This document shows positions 1 through 13,415 of a DNA stretch of 64,000 bases, one piece after another. The notes beneath the pieces were generated by a model that made no database searches, was not told where the DNA came from, and was given only the letters and a program-made list of their open reading frames with translations. The position numbers and the translations under genes were made by a program. How positions within the stretch are numbered: the stretch's first letter is position 1; each line of letters opens with the position of its first letter. Source of the stretch: Promerops cafer (taxonomy: Eukaryota > Chordata > Aves > Passeriformes > Nectariniidae); the NCBI GenBank assembly GCA_013398275.1, contig VZSE01006113.1, positions 364,133-428,132 on the forward strand, in the 5' to 3' direction.

Positions 1-1053
1 GTCATTCAAGACCACCTCAGCTACAGAAAACATCATTTGACTCCTGGCAGGAGTACCCTACACTAGTACAAGAGGAATACTATTGTAAGGAGAGGGCAAG
101 TTAATAACAGGCTTTCAAGTTTCAGGGTAATAATTTTATCTTACACTGCAGTAGCACCTGAGTTACTTGCACTTCAGCACTAATTCCTTGTGACAGCAAT
201 ACTGAGCCCTCAACAAGAGGGACAAAATTAGTGTAATCAAACCCTTAAGTCTATAAAATATTCACATTATGACTATCCAAAAACAGTCAAGAGCTTAAAT
301 TGACTTTCTTCCCACAACTCCCAGCAGTCATCTAGATAGTTTTGCTTTACATTTAAACTGTGCAAAGAACAGTTTGCATCACCAAACCCAAGCAGCTATA
401 TTAAATTATCATGTTAGCAGCACATTTATAAAATCATAGCATTGTGTTGGTAAGGACTTTTTGAAGATCATCCAGTCCAATCCCCTTGCAATAAGCACGG
501 ACACCTTCAACTACACCAGGCTGCTGCAGAATCCCATCTGAATGTTTCCAGGTGTGGGGCATCGACCCTCACTGGAAACTCTCTAACCTCATTACAGATG
601 ACAGACTAATTCACTGAGACAACCAGTTATCAACAGGGTTTAGAAATATCTTCTTTTTCTGAAGACCAGTGACTACTCAGTAGTAACTGAGGGAATTTAG
701 CCAAGGCAGTAGCCAAAGCCAAGTTCAGCAGCTTCCCAGCACATACACAAGTCTCTGGTATCAGCATTATCTGTCAAAGCTTTAAAACACTGTGCTAATA
801 CAAACTGAATGGGTTTTTTTAGCACAATGCCTAAATAGGAACTGGTTATTTATTTTTAATAACTAGACAGTCAAATAACACGTTCTAAAGAAGTAAGACT
901 CAAAAGAAGTCTCCTCTATGACATAAGTAAAAATAACACACCTGTAATGAAAGACCAGCAAATATATATTTTGCATTTTTTTTGGGCTAAATGGTAAAAT
1001 TCAGCTTAATAGTAAGTTTGCAGAATTTTCCTTTCAAAAAGAAGCTGACTTAC
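1..1053 (-). other. NECTIN3: NECTIN3 intron 2 (partial)
   Basis: Sequence downstream of the V-domain exon in gene orientation, continuing past the left edge. AT-rich and non-coding. Apart from the CR1 fragment near 430-600, nothing is recognised in it. Confidence 0.75.
430..600 (-). mobile_element. CR1 retrotransposon fragment (3' end)
   Basis: Degenerate avian CR1 3'-terminal sequence in inverse orientation. It begins near AAAATCATAGCATTG and continues through GATCATCCAGTCCAATCCCC and a GGGGCATCGACC segment, all hallmarks of the CR1 3' untranslated region. It is well diverged, so the insertion is old. The right boundary is approximate. Confidence 0.7.
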
Positions 1054-1392
1054 CTAATACTGTTACAGTTGTTGATGACTGCGTATTTCCAAGTGGGAAT
1101 GTAACTGCCTTGCAAACATATTCTCCTGCATCAGAAAAGCTTACATTTTTTAAGATGATTGTTGCATCAGTAAGTGAGTAGTTTTTAAATGCCACTCTTC
1201 CTTGGTATTCTCCTTGAACAGATATTCCGTATTCAGGATGATGAACAGCAATAGTCTGTGCACTTTTACCATATATCTTCTCCCAAGAAACTTGTGTTAT
1301 TGTTTCGTTTACGTCAATTATGCATTTCAGTGCAACCTTCTTCCCCCACACTGCTGTCACATGTGGATCAACAACTGGTCCAGCTAAGGCAC
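1054..1392 (-). CDS. NECTIN3: NECTIN3 exon 2: N-terminal V-type Ig domain
   Basis: A 339-nt exon encoding the membrane-distal V domain, the part of nectins that forms trans dimers with partner nectins on neighbouring cells. It has a consensus acceptor (TTTTAG before 1392) and donor (GTAAGT from 1053), and both flanking introns are phase 1, as is typical of Ig-domain exons. The protein runs from ALAGPVVDPHVTAVWGKK to TVTVLG. The B-strand cysteine is in VALKCII and the F-strand cysteine in AGEYVCKAV, preceded by the usual D-A-G-E-Y pattern. Three N-glycosylation sequons are visible (NET, NYS, NVS). The segments HVTAVWGK, SWEKI.GKS, GEYQGRV.FKNYSL and CKAVTFPLGN.QSSTTVTV identify nectin-3 rather than nectin-1, -2 or -4. 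No frame break is seen. The following exons (C2-type Ig domains, membrane segment and afadin-binding tail) lie beyond the left edge. Confidence 0.93.
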
Positions 1393-4300
1393 CTAAAACC
1401 AAAGCAATTGTTAGTTGCTACACCAGAAAGTTACATCACTTGGTTTTCACAGCAACCCTTCCTCCCTAATTAGCTTACCTTTTTAGAAGAGAATTCCAGC
1501 TTTTTTCTGATTAACTGATTTGCAACGGTGTGGAAATACTACATAAATGTATTTCAAGCAAAAACATCAAAGCAAGGAACACATAATCATTTTTCAGAGA
1601 ATACTACCACTAATACACAACTTCATATAAAAATGACCTGACAATTGTGTAACTGGTCTAACAGTCTTCTGGAAATTTAACTAGATATGAACATTTAGTG
1701 AATTCAGATTTACCAAAAAAACAAGACATGGTACTTTTTAGCAGTCTGATTACTGATATAGAGCATCAAGCAAAAACTTAAGTTAAACTACTGCACTTGT
1801 GTGTTTCTCCTTAAATAATCTTTATTAAGTTGTATCTTTTATAAATAGAAATAGGTGAAACTTCTAGTACTTACCATACCAGTAAATACTTAAAAAAGCA
1901 AAGCAACAATTAAAAAAACAAAAAAAGCCCCCATCAAAATCCCACAAACCACTCCACCTTTACAGTGACAGTCACTCAGAGACTTGAACTTTCCTACCCG
2001 ACTTCCTAATGAAGACACCATCATACATATGCAATCTTTCTGTTTCAGTGTAGCGGGGAGGGGGGTGGGGGGGAGGGTGGTGTCTTCACCCAAGACCTTG
2101 TCTCAAACAGTAAATATGCTAGAGTAGCATAGTCAAGTGCTTGCCTAGGATTCAATGTATTTCTGCTAAATACCTAAAATGCCTTTCACAGTAGCAACTA
2201 CATTCTGAGCTCAGCATTTTACACCACCCTCCTTTTGAAAAAGGAAATCCACTAGGACAAAGCAGTTCAGTATACTACAGATTCACAACTTCTTTTACCA
2301 AACAGATGCTCCAGCAACTTCACTCATTAGTTCTCTTGGAGCAAACTAACCTGATGAAAAAGAACCAAAGTCTTAGTCCACAATGTTTTTTTCCTGTGCT
2401 CAGATTTTAACAGAGCTATTTTAAATGCTCTGATTCTCTCTTCCGATACCAAATCGGTACTCAAGCTGTTACTGAGGAAGTTCACCAATGAAGCAAAAGT
2501 AGAGTATAAATTTTATTAGCCCCATTCTCATAAGCCAGAAGAAGTCATTCAACTTGAGACATGAGCTGCCTTGTCACTCACCAAATTCAGACAAAAGGCA
2601 AGCCATGTGTTCAGGAAAGAAGTCCTTATAAGCCTTTATTTACGAGTCCATTGTTAAAAGCTTTCCGATTCCCATCAATTGATTTTTCATTGTTCAAACC
2701 ATTTCTGAGTCAATGAAGTCACCCAAAAAAGTGATTTAGCTATGGATTTCTTCAATATAAAACTACTGACTAACAGCAATAGTATGAACACCTTAAGTTA
2801 CACAAGTAAGTCAAATTAAGCCAGATATTTAGACCAATACTGTTGATATATCAGTTGCTAAATGGGGCTGGTAAGGGGACAAAAAATAGCAAGAAAAGTA
2901 AAAAAAAAAGTAACGTGTTTCGTATAGAGATTATCTGCCATGACAAGTAGTGCAAGAACATTCTGTCTATTCTTCTCATGCCTGTTATCTAACACGTTAT
3001 TGTGACAGACACTGGAAAGAGGGCAACTATTTGCAAACCAGCATGCACAGAGTTCTGCCCAAACTTTGTCTGCGTTTGCCATTGCTACATTTAAACACCA
3101 GGTAGAATGTTCCTCAAAAAGTATTTGACTACTGCTTTCTACCTCATAAATAAGGCTCACAAGTTACATTTCTGAAATGTATTGCAGAATGTACAGGATA
3201 TACATATTCTGTAACATAAATTAAGCAAAGAAAAACACACTTTCATTCAGGAATCAGCTTTCTACAACAGTTCAATCTACTGAATTTAACCTATAGTAAA
3301 CTTTAGCATAGTGATTAGCTGTATATAACCCCAAACAACTTAGTATAGAAAAGCCCCACAAGTGAACTTAAAAAAACTGCTCAGACTTCTGAAGGTAAGA
3401 AACTGAACTGAAAAAACATCCCCGTTAACTGAACACATGAGCTCTTTTGCTTCCTTTTACTTTTTTGACAACTCTGCTCCCAGTAATTGGAGGCTTTAGC
3501 TACACAAAGATGACCACTGTACATTTAAAAAGTCAATACTCAACAATTTTCCCACCAAGGAATACTTCTAACAGCTCACTTGTGCCATGAGAACGTTGTG
3601 TTCTCACACGAATTACATGAATATTTTCAGAAGTCAAACTTTTTCATTGCTGCTATTTTCAAGATTTACAGACTCAACTGAGCAGGACCCATATATATTT
3701 ATAGACATAAACACACTTGCAGCTATAGAATGTTGATCAATTAGGTCTTTTTCCTTCACCTTCTCCAGCAAGTGAGGTAGAGCTAACAGATCACTACTCC
3801 AAATTTTACATTTTTACATTTATCTCATCTTCTGACTTCTGACATGTTCAGACTCCAAAGACCAAAAAAAAAATCAACTTGTCTACAAATCATTTAACAT
3901 GAACTTACATACAGCTCATACCACAGTATACAGACTCCAAAGTGTTTTAATAGTTTAAATCTGAAGTGCCAATGCCACATATTTAATTTGGAACAGTATC
4001 TCTTGTTTTAATCTCCATCCAGTTATTATTTAGCTGTAGTTGCAGAGCAATCAAGCTAATAGTTCAAACTAGCAAGCTAATTACCATGCAGATATTCAGG
4101 GCTCTCCAAGCCTCACAACTCTTAAGTATTTCCTTTGACATAAAGACTTCCACTCAAGAGTCAGTATTCTGCTCACAGATTGTAGTTGAATAATGAGCTA
4201 CATGTCTCCTCCAAAGTAACACATTTAGAGGCTTATAATGCACAAGGTTCTGAAGAACAAGATACTTCAAGACCACACTATTCAGGTCCTTAACTGATCC

Positions 4301-7300
4301 AAAGTACTGGCACATAGGACATACATTTATTGTTTTAATGAGGCCTAGCCCTCCTCCTCTTGAAATCTGACCTTCTCTGCTTCACCTTCACAATACTGAA
4401 GTCTGTCATTCTCAACAAACCTTATGGATACACTTTGTATTTACTTAGTAATCAAGATGTTTTGTAACTTTGCAAGGTAAACACACCATCATGAGGTTTT
4501 CTTACTTCTTTCTTTTTATTTGTCCAAGTTTTTACACATCTGCCTTCCCTTTCCTTTTTGCTCCCTTGGAATACGTAAGATTGTCCTGTACTGTTTCACA
4601 TGCAGCCTGATGAGATTGCCATCTCAAGCACTTTAACATGATTTCAGTCCCTATGCACTAACTGATTTTTGATCACAGTGATCCAATGCCACGCTTGGCA
4701 ATAAAGCCAAGAATCTTACATGAAACAGCAAGGTACTGACTCTACTCATGTAACTTGACAGAATGTTTAAAGAGTAAACAAAACAAAAAGATCCCTAGGA
4801 CTCACTAGCATCATTAAAAGCCACAGAACTAGGTGCTATCAAATACTGACCATGATAACAATATGATCAATATCAATTCTGAATTAAGCTTCTACCACCA
4901 ACTGAAAAAAAGATACTGAGGAATTACACGACAACCTTCATAACACAACAAAGTATTCATGCTATGGAATACTTTCCACATTTACAGGCTTGTTATTTGT
5001 TGCAATGAACAGCAGATTTAGATTTTCTATATGAAGCAGCCATGCACGAGTCTGATTATAAAAGCAATGCATTTTGTTACCCACTTAACAGCACACTTCT
5101 GGCAAGACAGGGTGAGCATACTGACCCTTTCTAGCCACTGATTTCTGACAACCTGCCAACTATTTCCACAAGACAAAGCCAAACTACAGAAGAGCATAAA
5201 ACAGAATTTTTCCTCCTCTATCAGCAAGTTATTCACAGCTCATGGGTATATGTGGCCTTAGCACAAACTAGCTGCAGGGAACTCAGAAGAGTTCCAATCA
5301 AGAATGGAGCAAAACAACAAGAACATCCCATTTCACTGACACCAAGTTGCTATGTCAGCAGAACTTCCCAAGGAACACCCTTAAAGTCAGGCTAAGCATT
5401 ATTGTTTGGTCAGTTTAATTTCAGCTGACATCAGAAAGCTTACTCTTGCAGTCCTCCTCCTCTTCCTCCTGTGTCAGCACTCATCAGGTACCTAAAAGAC
5501 CCCTACCTACAAAAACTCACTTGTTCTCTTCCTGATTTAACCTTCTGAATTAGTTCAGTCAATCACAAGTGGCAATGCAACACAGGCAATGAGTACAGCT
5601 CCACAAATCTAGTGCCATTTTCAGATTTGTTCTGCTGGAAAAGAAAATTACTTTAAGACACTGCAGAAAACAAGCTGAAACTTCAACTTGAGGCTTTATA
5701 AAAATATATGCTTAAATGACTGGGAAGAAGTCAGTGTGTCTTTTGAGCACCAGGGCACAATCAAATTACTGTGTCCAAAAAAGATCAGAACCAAGGAATG
5801 GAAGAGATTCAAGATGAAGTAGTACAAAATGCCTCAACACTAGCTTCCCATTAGAAGTGCTAAGCAAGTACTTAGGAAAAAACTGCACTTACATCAAAGA
5901 GATAGTATTATAACCTAGTGTTACTCTCACCTAAGGATCTGCTTTGTCACAATCCTTGCTTGGAGTGTCAACCATTTTTTGGGGGGCAAGTGAGCTGAGA
6001 TCAAGAACAGCATGAGATTAGCTTCTATAACCATTGCATTTACAGGACTCAGCTCAAGTTCCCCCCCCTTTTTTTTTTTGTACAGTACTTGCCTTATTTT
6101 TTTAAAGAAGAAAACCAGGGATGTATTACTTCCATCTCAGACAGCAAAACTTAAAACCTTGTTCAGTGTTTAGCACACAATATAATAGGCATACAAAAGC
6201 CTACCAGAATGTAAAAAGTTTCAGTGAAATGAGGCATAGCAATTCCATAGTCTGGAGCCAAGACTACTGAAATTCTCAGGCTCTCTCAGGTTGCTTTTTC
6301 ATTTTACTAAAGTTCAAGGGATTCTATTTTTTAAATCAGAGCTCAACTTCCTCTAATACCAACAGGAAACTAAAAACATTATGATGTAACTCATGCAAAT
6401 CCACCACTTGGAAATGGTTCTATTAACTTCTGAATGTTAACTTTCTACACCCGCAAATGGCTCAAAACAAGGTTTCAGTTTTGACTTATCACATGAGCAG
6501 CTCTCCTCTAAGTGACCATAGCCTGACTTCTTACAAAAACCATAAAAAGGAGAATATAATTTCTAGTTGAAAATTAAAAACTAAAGTTGCACAAAGTTAT
6601 ACCTTTTGCAAGCAACCTAAAAATCAAAGACTGGCAACAAGAGCTACATGAAGAGGTCAGTCTCAATTTCAGTGCTGTCTCAAAAGTTAGCTGTCGCTGA
6701 AGGGTTTCACTAACATTAAGCTCCAGACAGATGGATTCTCAGTTAAGGACTATCACAGGATGTTCTGCAGCATTCTGAAACACTCTAAACCTCCATCTGG
6801 CTGCTCCTAAGGGTACAGCTGACAAGATATCACACCATGCAGCCAGGAGGCTTTTCTTACTCTGCTCCTTAATTTCCCACAGCTGATGGAAGAGACTGTC
6901 TGTTATCTCCTTCTAGTTGCTGAATCAACTTGTGTATCTACATAGAAGGAGCAAAGAACAGAAATAATTGTTGGAAAGGCTACAGCTACCATTCATAAGA
7001 TAGCATCCAGAGCCCAGAGAGAGGACTCACACTGCCTGTTAAAAGGCCAGGTAATGCAAGACTGTCATCCTAACACAAAGGAGTCAAAGATGACAAAGTA
7101 TGCAAACCTCTTCAGCTCCACAATAAACAATTATCTACAAGACTGACATTTGCAACACAGAAAGCAAAGAAACAGATCTCAAAGAGACACTTTACTCCAG
7201 TGCAACACAAAGTCAAAGTAGTTACAACTCAGAATTTAACCTTAGCTTGAGCGCAACTCATACAGTCAGGAGTTGGAGCTTCAGAAAAGCTCTACCCTTG

Positions 7301-10300
7301 AAGTCAGACATGGCTGTTACCCACTATTAATATTTCAGAATGCCATTTTCACATGTGAACTGGTGCTTGTGTTCTAGTTTAACTCCATGTAAGACAGCAC
7401 TTGTGCCCCTGCATACTCTGCTTCCCGCCACGCTGCACAGACCTTTAGTATCAAGCAGCAGGACAATCTAAGACATTAGAGGAAGTTAAAAAGGAATGTT
7501 AGGCTCATGATTCAAATGGAGTCAGGAAAGACACTCATAGAAGGCCAATTTTATAAGGTTGAAACTTTAAATCAAACTACTCACTTAATGTTTACAAAGT
7601 CCCGTGAACTTTAAAACTTTGTGTGGAATTTTGACTTAGACCATATTAACATCAATGTCCATTTTACATGTCCTTACATTATAATCTTTTACACATATTA
7701 ACACACAGCAAATTAAGACTTACATGTTTATCCTGACACTAAACTTTCAGATGTTTGTAAAACATGTTGAACTAATAAGTAAGGCATGCTGTGAGGTGGC
7801 TGGAAGTTCTTCTGTAATGAATATTTCCAACTCTGTTTCACCAATCTTCCGATCCCATCTCCTTTAAAAGGAAATAACCAGGACAATGAGGTACTCTTTT
7901 TCCAGTAAATGGGCCAGGCTCAAAAGCAGGACTGGAAGAGAACATCTCATTTCAAGTCCCACTCCCTCAAAAAACTAGTAGTAAGAGTAAACAAGTAGTT
8001 CAAAAGTTATCTGTAAACACACCACTACTGCCTAACAACCACAAAATGCTTCATACTCCCATTTAAATAAAATCAAATCCCTAAGTATCAGAGCAATAGG
8101 TATAAATATGCAGAAGAGATTGAAACAAGCAGTCCTTAATGTAACTCAAACATCTTACTGGAAGTTTGTTAAAGAGTTCCAGATGATCTTAGAAATCTTT
8201 TGAAACACAAAAGATGAGTCAATAGTTCTGACAAACTGATCTGGTGGGAAAGGTTGAAGTCCTCCTATGTGGCATCCAGTTTAAACACACAACCAAAATA
8301 TTTAACAGAAAACTGGAGATCAAAAGGAGAGTTGTACATCTGAATATTAGTGGAGCTGATGACTAATGCATTATACACAGAGAAACAAGTGAAGTTACAC
8401 TTAACAAATCTTTCCCAGTCAGGCAGAAAAATACTTTCAAGCTGAAGTGGGTCCAAATTAGACTAGCAGCCAGCAAGAACAGGTCTAAGTAACACACTGA
8501 GGATGTTAAATAACTGGTTAGAGAGCAAAGAGTGTTCTGAAAGCTACAGCAAGTGTATGGTGATTACATCTCAAGAATTGAAAGTGACACTATAGAATAT
8601 GCTAATATACAAGTATATGCTCTAGCCAACATCAGCGAGGCTCCATCTGGAGTTGTTCAGCTTGAACAGCACACATCATTTACTAGCCATTTAGAGAGTC
8701 TGAAAGTGAAGTGTACTCAAAGGCCTAGAAAACATGACCCACAAGAAAGGACTGGAAGAACTCACTATTCTCATAAAAGGTAACCCGATAAAGGTCCGAA
8801 AATACTTACACTGCAAAAAGAGAACGCCTGCAAAGATCAGGAAGGAGATAAACCAGTAAAGCAGTAAAAGCAGTATAAAAAAACAAAAACAGAAGCACCA
8901 AAAAAAAAGCAACCAAGCCCACTGAAATAAAGCAAACCTTTGATGCTACAGGACATGAATTCCTCAAATGAACACCCTGGCCAAAACGACAAACCTCCAC
9001 ACCCTTTAGAAAGGTTTGATATTTAGTAATTAAAGGAAAACAAACTCCCAAACTAACTCCTAAGCTCATCCTGCACTTGATCAAGGATTTTATTGGCTTA
9101 GTTATTTTCAGATTAACAGACATTTTTACTAAAGTAATAATCCAGTCTTCCTTAAAATTCTTGTTAGCCAATATGACACACACGGTGAAGGACTTAATGA
9201 CAAGTTCTCATTTCAGGAACTTGCAACATTCCATCCCATACACTTATACCACTTGCTCTAGCATGACCATTGGGCTCACCCAGACCTCACTACTGTGAGA
9301 AGACTTCAGAATACACTGCTTTTACAAGCCTCATTTCCAGTCCTCTTTCTAGAAACCTGCTGTTTCTTCAACTGTGTTTAAGACTATCCTCCACTTCCTT
9401 TGCAAATCAAGAGACCAACCCAGTTATACACGAACGAAATAGGGAAAACACAAAATAGAAATTAACATTGATGGTATCTAGAATGGCAAATCCATTTCAT
9501 TTTTAATGCTCAGTAAGTAGAACTTGAAATGCATTATGAAACACAGCATCAGTACCTTCAGCTAACACATACTCAGAGCACTTTCAGATACTTTTTTCAT
9601 CCTCAGGTCAGCTTGCATTTGGTTTAACTTGAATATTGCAAGTTGTTAAAAGAAGCAGCTGTCTTATTGAATGTATTTCTCATTTCCTTCAGTTTGTATC
9701 CTTTAGTTACTTTTTTCAGTAAAAGTTCCCCTCTTCATCAGAGGGACAGCCAGCTCACAGCAGGTGATCAGTCTCCTCTATCACTTCTTTTAAATTCTGA
9801 TCCACGAGCAGATATTAATCTTTTGTCACGTGCTTTGTTAAAAACTTTTAACTCTTCAAAACTGTATATTTAACTCCTCATGAAATCTGTTAGCCTCAGT
9901 TTGTCCTCAGCTGAGTCACCGTGGCATCCTCAAATCACTCCTTACAAACAAGTCTTATTCTCAGCAACAAGTAAGATTTGGGAGAAATGACAGCTTTCAG
10001 TTTTGAGAAAAGTAACTCATTCTGAGCATGTTCAATAATAAGTTGAGTTATAACCTTATTCTTAGACATAACGCTAATGTTGCTTAAAATTTATTTTAAA
10101 AGCTCAATCTCTTCATTTACTTGCAGGGCTGTGAGTTCAAGGTGATGAAAGAAATTCCATTCAGGAGATACACAGGAACACCTAATCACGTAGTCTTAGT
10201 CAGCTAGTGCTTCAGCTTTTCTGACTTCTATATAAAAACTGCCTCTCATGATACAGACGTCACACATTACACAAAAATTGACACTTTCTGGACATCAGTT

Positions 10301-11789
10301 TATTCTTAGGTTTCAATTCTAGTATACTGTTCAGAGCTAAAAAATTTCAAAGCTGCATTACAGCTTCATACAGCTGCATACACTTCAGAGAAGATGCCAA
10401 TACAACACTGTGACAGAGGACATGCTTCCGAACAGTGCACTGCGTAGTTCAGACCTTGTACAGGCAGCTCCTTCAAACCAGACCTCTGGCAAAGCTCACA
10501 GAACTGACCATCACATACTCAAGGCCTTCTTTGCAATTGTACAAATATTTTATATTTATAATAATTAATACACAAAGTTTAATACTCTCCTACACAAAGG
10601 ATGCCTCATGGGCCTCACTGAACAACACTTCAGCTTGCTTAACTATTCAATCCCTCAGTTTCTTAAGGTACTTCAAAACTCTGTAACTCACCTATATTCC
10701 AATTTGCTATGAGTAACTAGTAGTTATATATAATTAGGGCACCCCATACTCCAGGAAACGCAACAGACAAGATCCTACTATCCTCTAGCATCACCTACAA
10801 CTATAGCTTCCACCACACACTCTTCCAGAAAAACTTCCCAGACCACGGTGACTGTTAAATGGTCTGGTCAGATGAATACCCTGCCATTTCCTTCCAGACT
10901 CCAGACCTCTCCATTCTTTATTTAGAAAAGCAATTTAATGCTATTACAAGATCCACCTATTTTTTTCTGTTGAGGGGAAGAGAAATTGGGGGTGAGGGAT
11001 TGAGCACTAAATATCACAGAAGGCTAAGAAGTTACTGTCCATCACTTCTGCTTAATTTCAAAACGTGGAAGTTACCTATACATAGCAGCATATTCTGTTC
11101 CCCCTAACCACAAACTTGCAAAAACATGGGTTGGTGCTCCCGATGCCAACCCAGTCCAAAAACCAGCTTTCCTTCCAAGTTAAATGGCTGTTGTTTCAGT
11201 GCTACCACATAATAAACTTGCCATTTCACAGACTAACAGGAAAAAAAAAAGGCAACTCAGAACCAAAAAATACAATACAAAGTGTTCACTATAGGATTCT
11301 TGTCATTGCTGTTTGTTCTCTTTCATTATAAAGTAGCAAGTCACTTTTCTACTACACAATGGTATTTACAAAAGCTGCCATCCTAACCATGAGGGTAACT
11401 ATAATGTGCATCTTGCTAGATTACCCAAAAAGCTCATGTCTATCCTAGAGTCTAAATCATGAGCATTAAGATATTCTTGACTTTATTTGTCAGACTGTAG
11501 CATTCAGAATCAAGTCACAGGAATCACTATTCATCAGTACCAGCCTGTAGAGGGCAGGGAAAAACCCAACCAATCAAACTTTCACAGAAATCCTGTGATA
11601 TCTCCAAAGTGTTCAACAGGTCATGCCAAACACTGATGTAAGCTATAGTGATCACGTCCAACCAGGTCACCCAGCAATTACCACAAACACAAATGAACTC
11701 CTAGGTACAGGTTTCTTCATAATGCAGTTATCATTGGCAAAGTCAAATAAGCTCTAATATTGATGTAGAGAATAATGATTTCATGTATG
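1393..11789. other. Intron 1 stretch without recognised genes
   Basis: AT-rich unique-looking sequence. I see one G-rich run (2055-2080), a C-run/T-run junction near 6061-6080 and scattered poly-A runs. No exon, RNA gene or intact mobile element is recognised. Confidence 0.6.
2055..2080 (+). repeat. G-rich tract (G-quadruplex motif)
   Basis: Runs of four, six, seven and three G separated by single bases, ending in TGG. This fits the canonical G4 pattern. In NECTIN3 pre-mRNA it would be transcribed as a C-rich tract. Confidence 0.6.
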
Positions 11790-12457
11790 TAAAGTGGCAA
11801 GGGATGTCAAGAGGCCACTTAGTCCTGCTTAAAGCAGGGCCAGTTACATCAGACTGCTTGAAGATTCATCCAGTCAAGTTTGGAATATCACCACAGGACA
11901 CTGATTCCTCAAATATTTTGGGCACCTTCTCCCTCACAGAGATGTTTTAGTTCCTTATATTGGCTCAGGATTTCCCACACTCCAGCTTGTTCTTATTCCC
12001 TTGTGTGCAGCATCTCTGAAGAAAGCATTGATCTATGTTCTTGATACGTTCTCATCAGGTGGCAAATAAGGGCTCCTTTCCTGCAGCTTTCCCTTCTCCA
12101 GGCTGATCTGGCCCAGCTCTTGCAGGCTCTGCTCCCAGACCCTGTGCTCCAGTCAACACAGTAACCCACTTCTGGGCTTGCTCTGGTAGCTCAGTGTCCC
12201 CCTGGTACCGTGAGTCACAAACTGGACACAGTGCTCCAGTGGCAAAGAGAGGTAAAGGATCCCTTCCCCTCAATCTGCTGGCATGCTTAGCAGAGCCCAT
12301 GATGAGGTCTCCTTTCCTTGCTGTGAGGACAAACTGCTGATACTGCTCAATTTGTCATTCACCAGGGCTCTATACCTGTGCCTGCCAAGCTGCCCTCCAG
12401 TCCCTTGGACCACAGCCAATGCTGTTGAATGGAGTTACCTCAGACCAGATGTGGAAC
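11790..12457 (-). mobile_element. CR1 retrotransposon fragment, 3' UTR/ORF2 end
   Basis: A degenerate CR1 copy in inverse orientation. Recognisable pieces in order are a GGGATGTCAAGAGGCCA-like 3' end, AAAGCAGGGCCA, CACCTTCTCCCTCACAGA, CTTCTCCAGGCTGA, ACTGGACACAGTGCTCCAG and CTCAATCTGCTGGCATGCTTA. It is heavily mutated and has no open frame. It abuts a second CR1 piece at 12458. Confidence 0.7.
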
Positions 12458-13415
12458 TTAAAAACCACAGAATTGTTTAGGCTGGAAAAGATCTTTAAGA
12501 TCACTGAGTCCAACCATTAAGCTACAACTGCCAAGTCCACCACTAAACTAAGTCCCTAAGTGCCACATCTACACATGCTGAGTGATGGCACTCATGCTCC
12601 GTAACCTTCCCTGACACACTGAGGTCAGGCTGACAGGCTTGTAGTCCCCTCGATCCTCCTTCCAGCCCTTCTTGTAGCTGGACACCACATTTGCTAACTT
12701 CCAGTGAACTAGAACTAGGACTGCTGGTAAATGATTCAAAGTGGCTTAGTGAGCACTTCTGACAGCTTTCTCAGTAGTCTTGGGTGGATGCCATCGGGCC
12801 CCATAGATTTGTGTGTGTCTAGATGACACAGCAGGTCACTGACCATTTATTCTTGGATTATGGAGGCTTCATCCTGCTTCCCATCCTTGTCTTCCAAGCT
12901 CAGAGGTCTGGGTACCAGAGTTGCTCTGGTACAGAACAACTAGTCTTAACATTAATAAATACTGAGGCAAAAAATTCATTATGTACCTCACCCTTTGTCA
13001 CTGTCTCACCCCACATTCAATAAAGGATGGAGATTTTCCTTAGCCCTCATTTTGTTGCTCATGTGTTCGTAAAAATAATTTTTTTTACTGTCTTTTACAG
13101 CAGTAGCCAGATTAAGTCACAGTTGGGCTTTGGCTCTTCTAATTTTCCACCTGCAAATATCACATCCTCCTGACTTGCCTGCCCCAGCTTCTGAGGCTCA
13201 TGAACTCTCCTTTTCCTGAATTCCAGCTCTCTGTTTAGCCATGCCAATCTAGCTCCAAGCATCCTAGACACTCTTCCTCACCTTGCCAGCCTGCCTTTCC
13301 TGAAAGGTACAAATCCAGCTAATTGCATGACTCCAGTCATGCAAGCTATTCCACAACATTGCTGCAATCCCAGTGAGATCCTAAGTCTGCAATTGTGCTC
13401 ATTTGTGCTGCCTTT
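12458..13415 (-). mobile_element. CR1 fragment with decayed ORF2 (reverse transcriptase) sequence
   Basis: The left ~100 bases are a CR1 3' end (CACAGAATTGTTTAGGCTGG, then AGATCACTGAGTCCAACCATT). From about 12590 the sequence jumps to minus-strand ORF2. It includes the ACACTGAGGTCAGGCTGACAG region and a GATGCCATCGGGCCCCATAG segment, the antisense of the conserved 'MGPDGIHP' reverse-transcriptase motif. It then covers the upstream linker with the antisense of AATAAAGGATGGAGATTTTC and GCAGTAGCCAGATTAAG. Stops and indels break the frame. The missing middle of the element indicates an internal deletion or two nested insertions. The right edge is approximate. Confidence 0.75.

Noticed and set aside
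1890..2093. Minus-strand frame of 67 codons ending in a hydrophobic, membrane-like stretch
   Set aside because: It runs through the G-rich tract and a poly-T-type stretch, has no splice context and does not resemble a nectin exon.
8655..8669. TGTTCA-GCT-TGAACA, considered as a steroid-hormone response element
   Set aside because: The half-sites are in the everted order, not the AGAACAnnnTGTTCT order of a true element.
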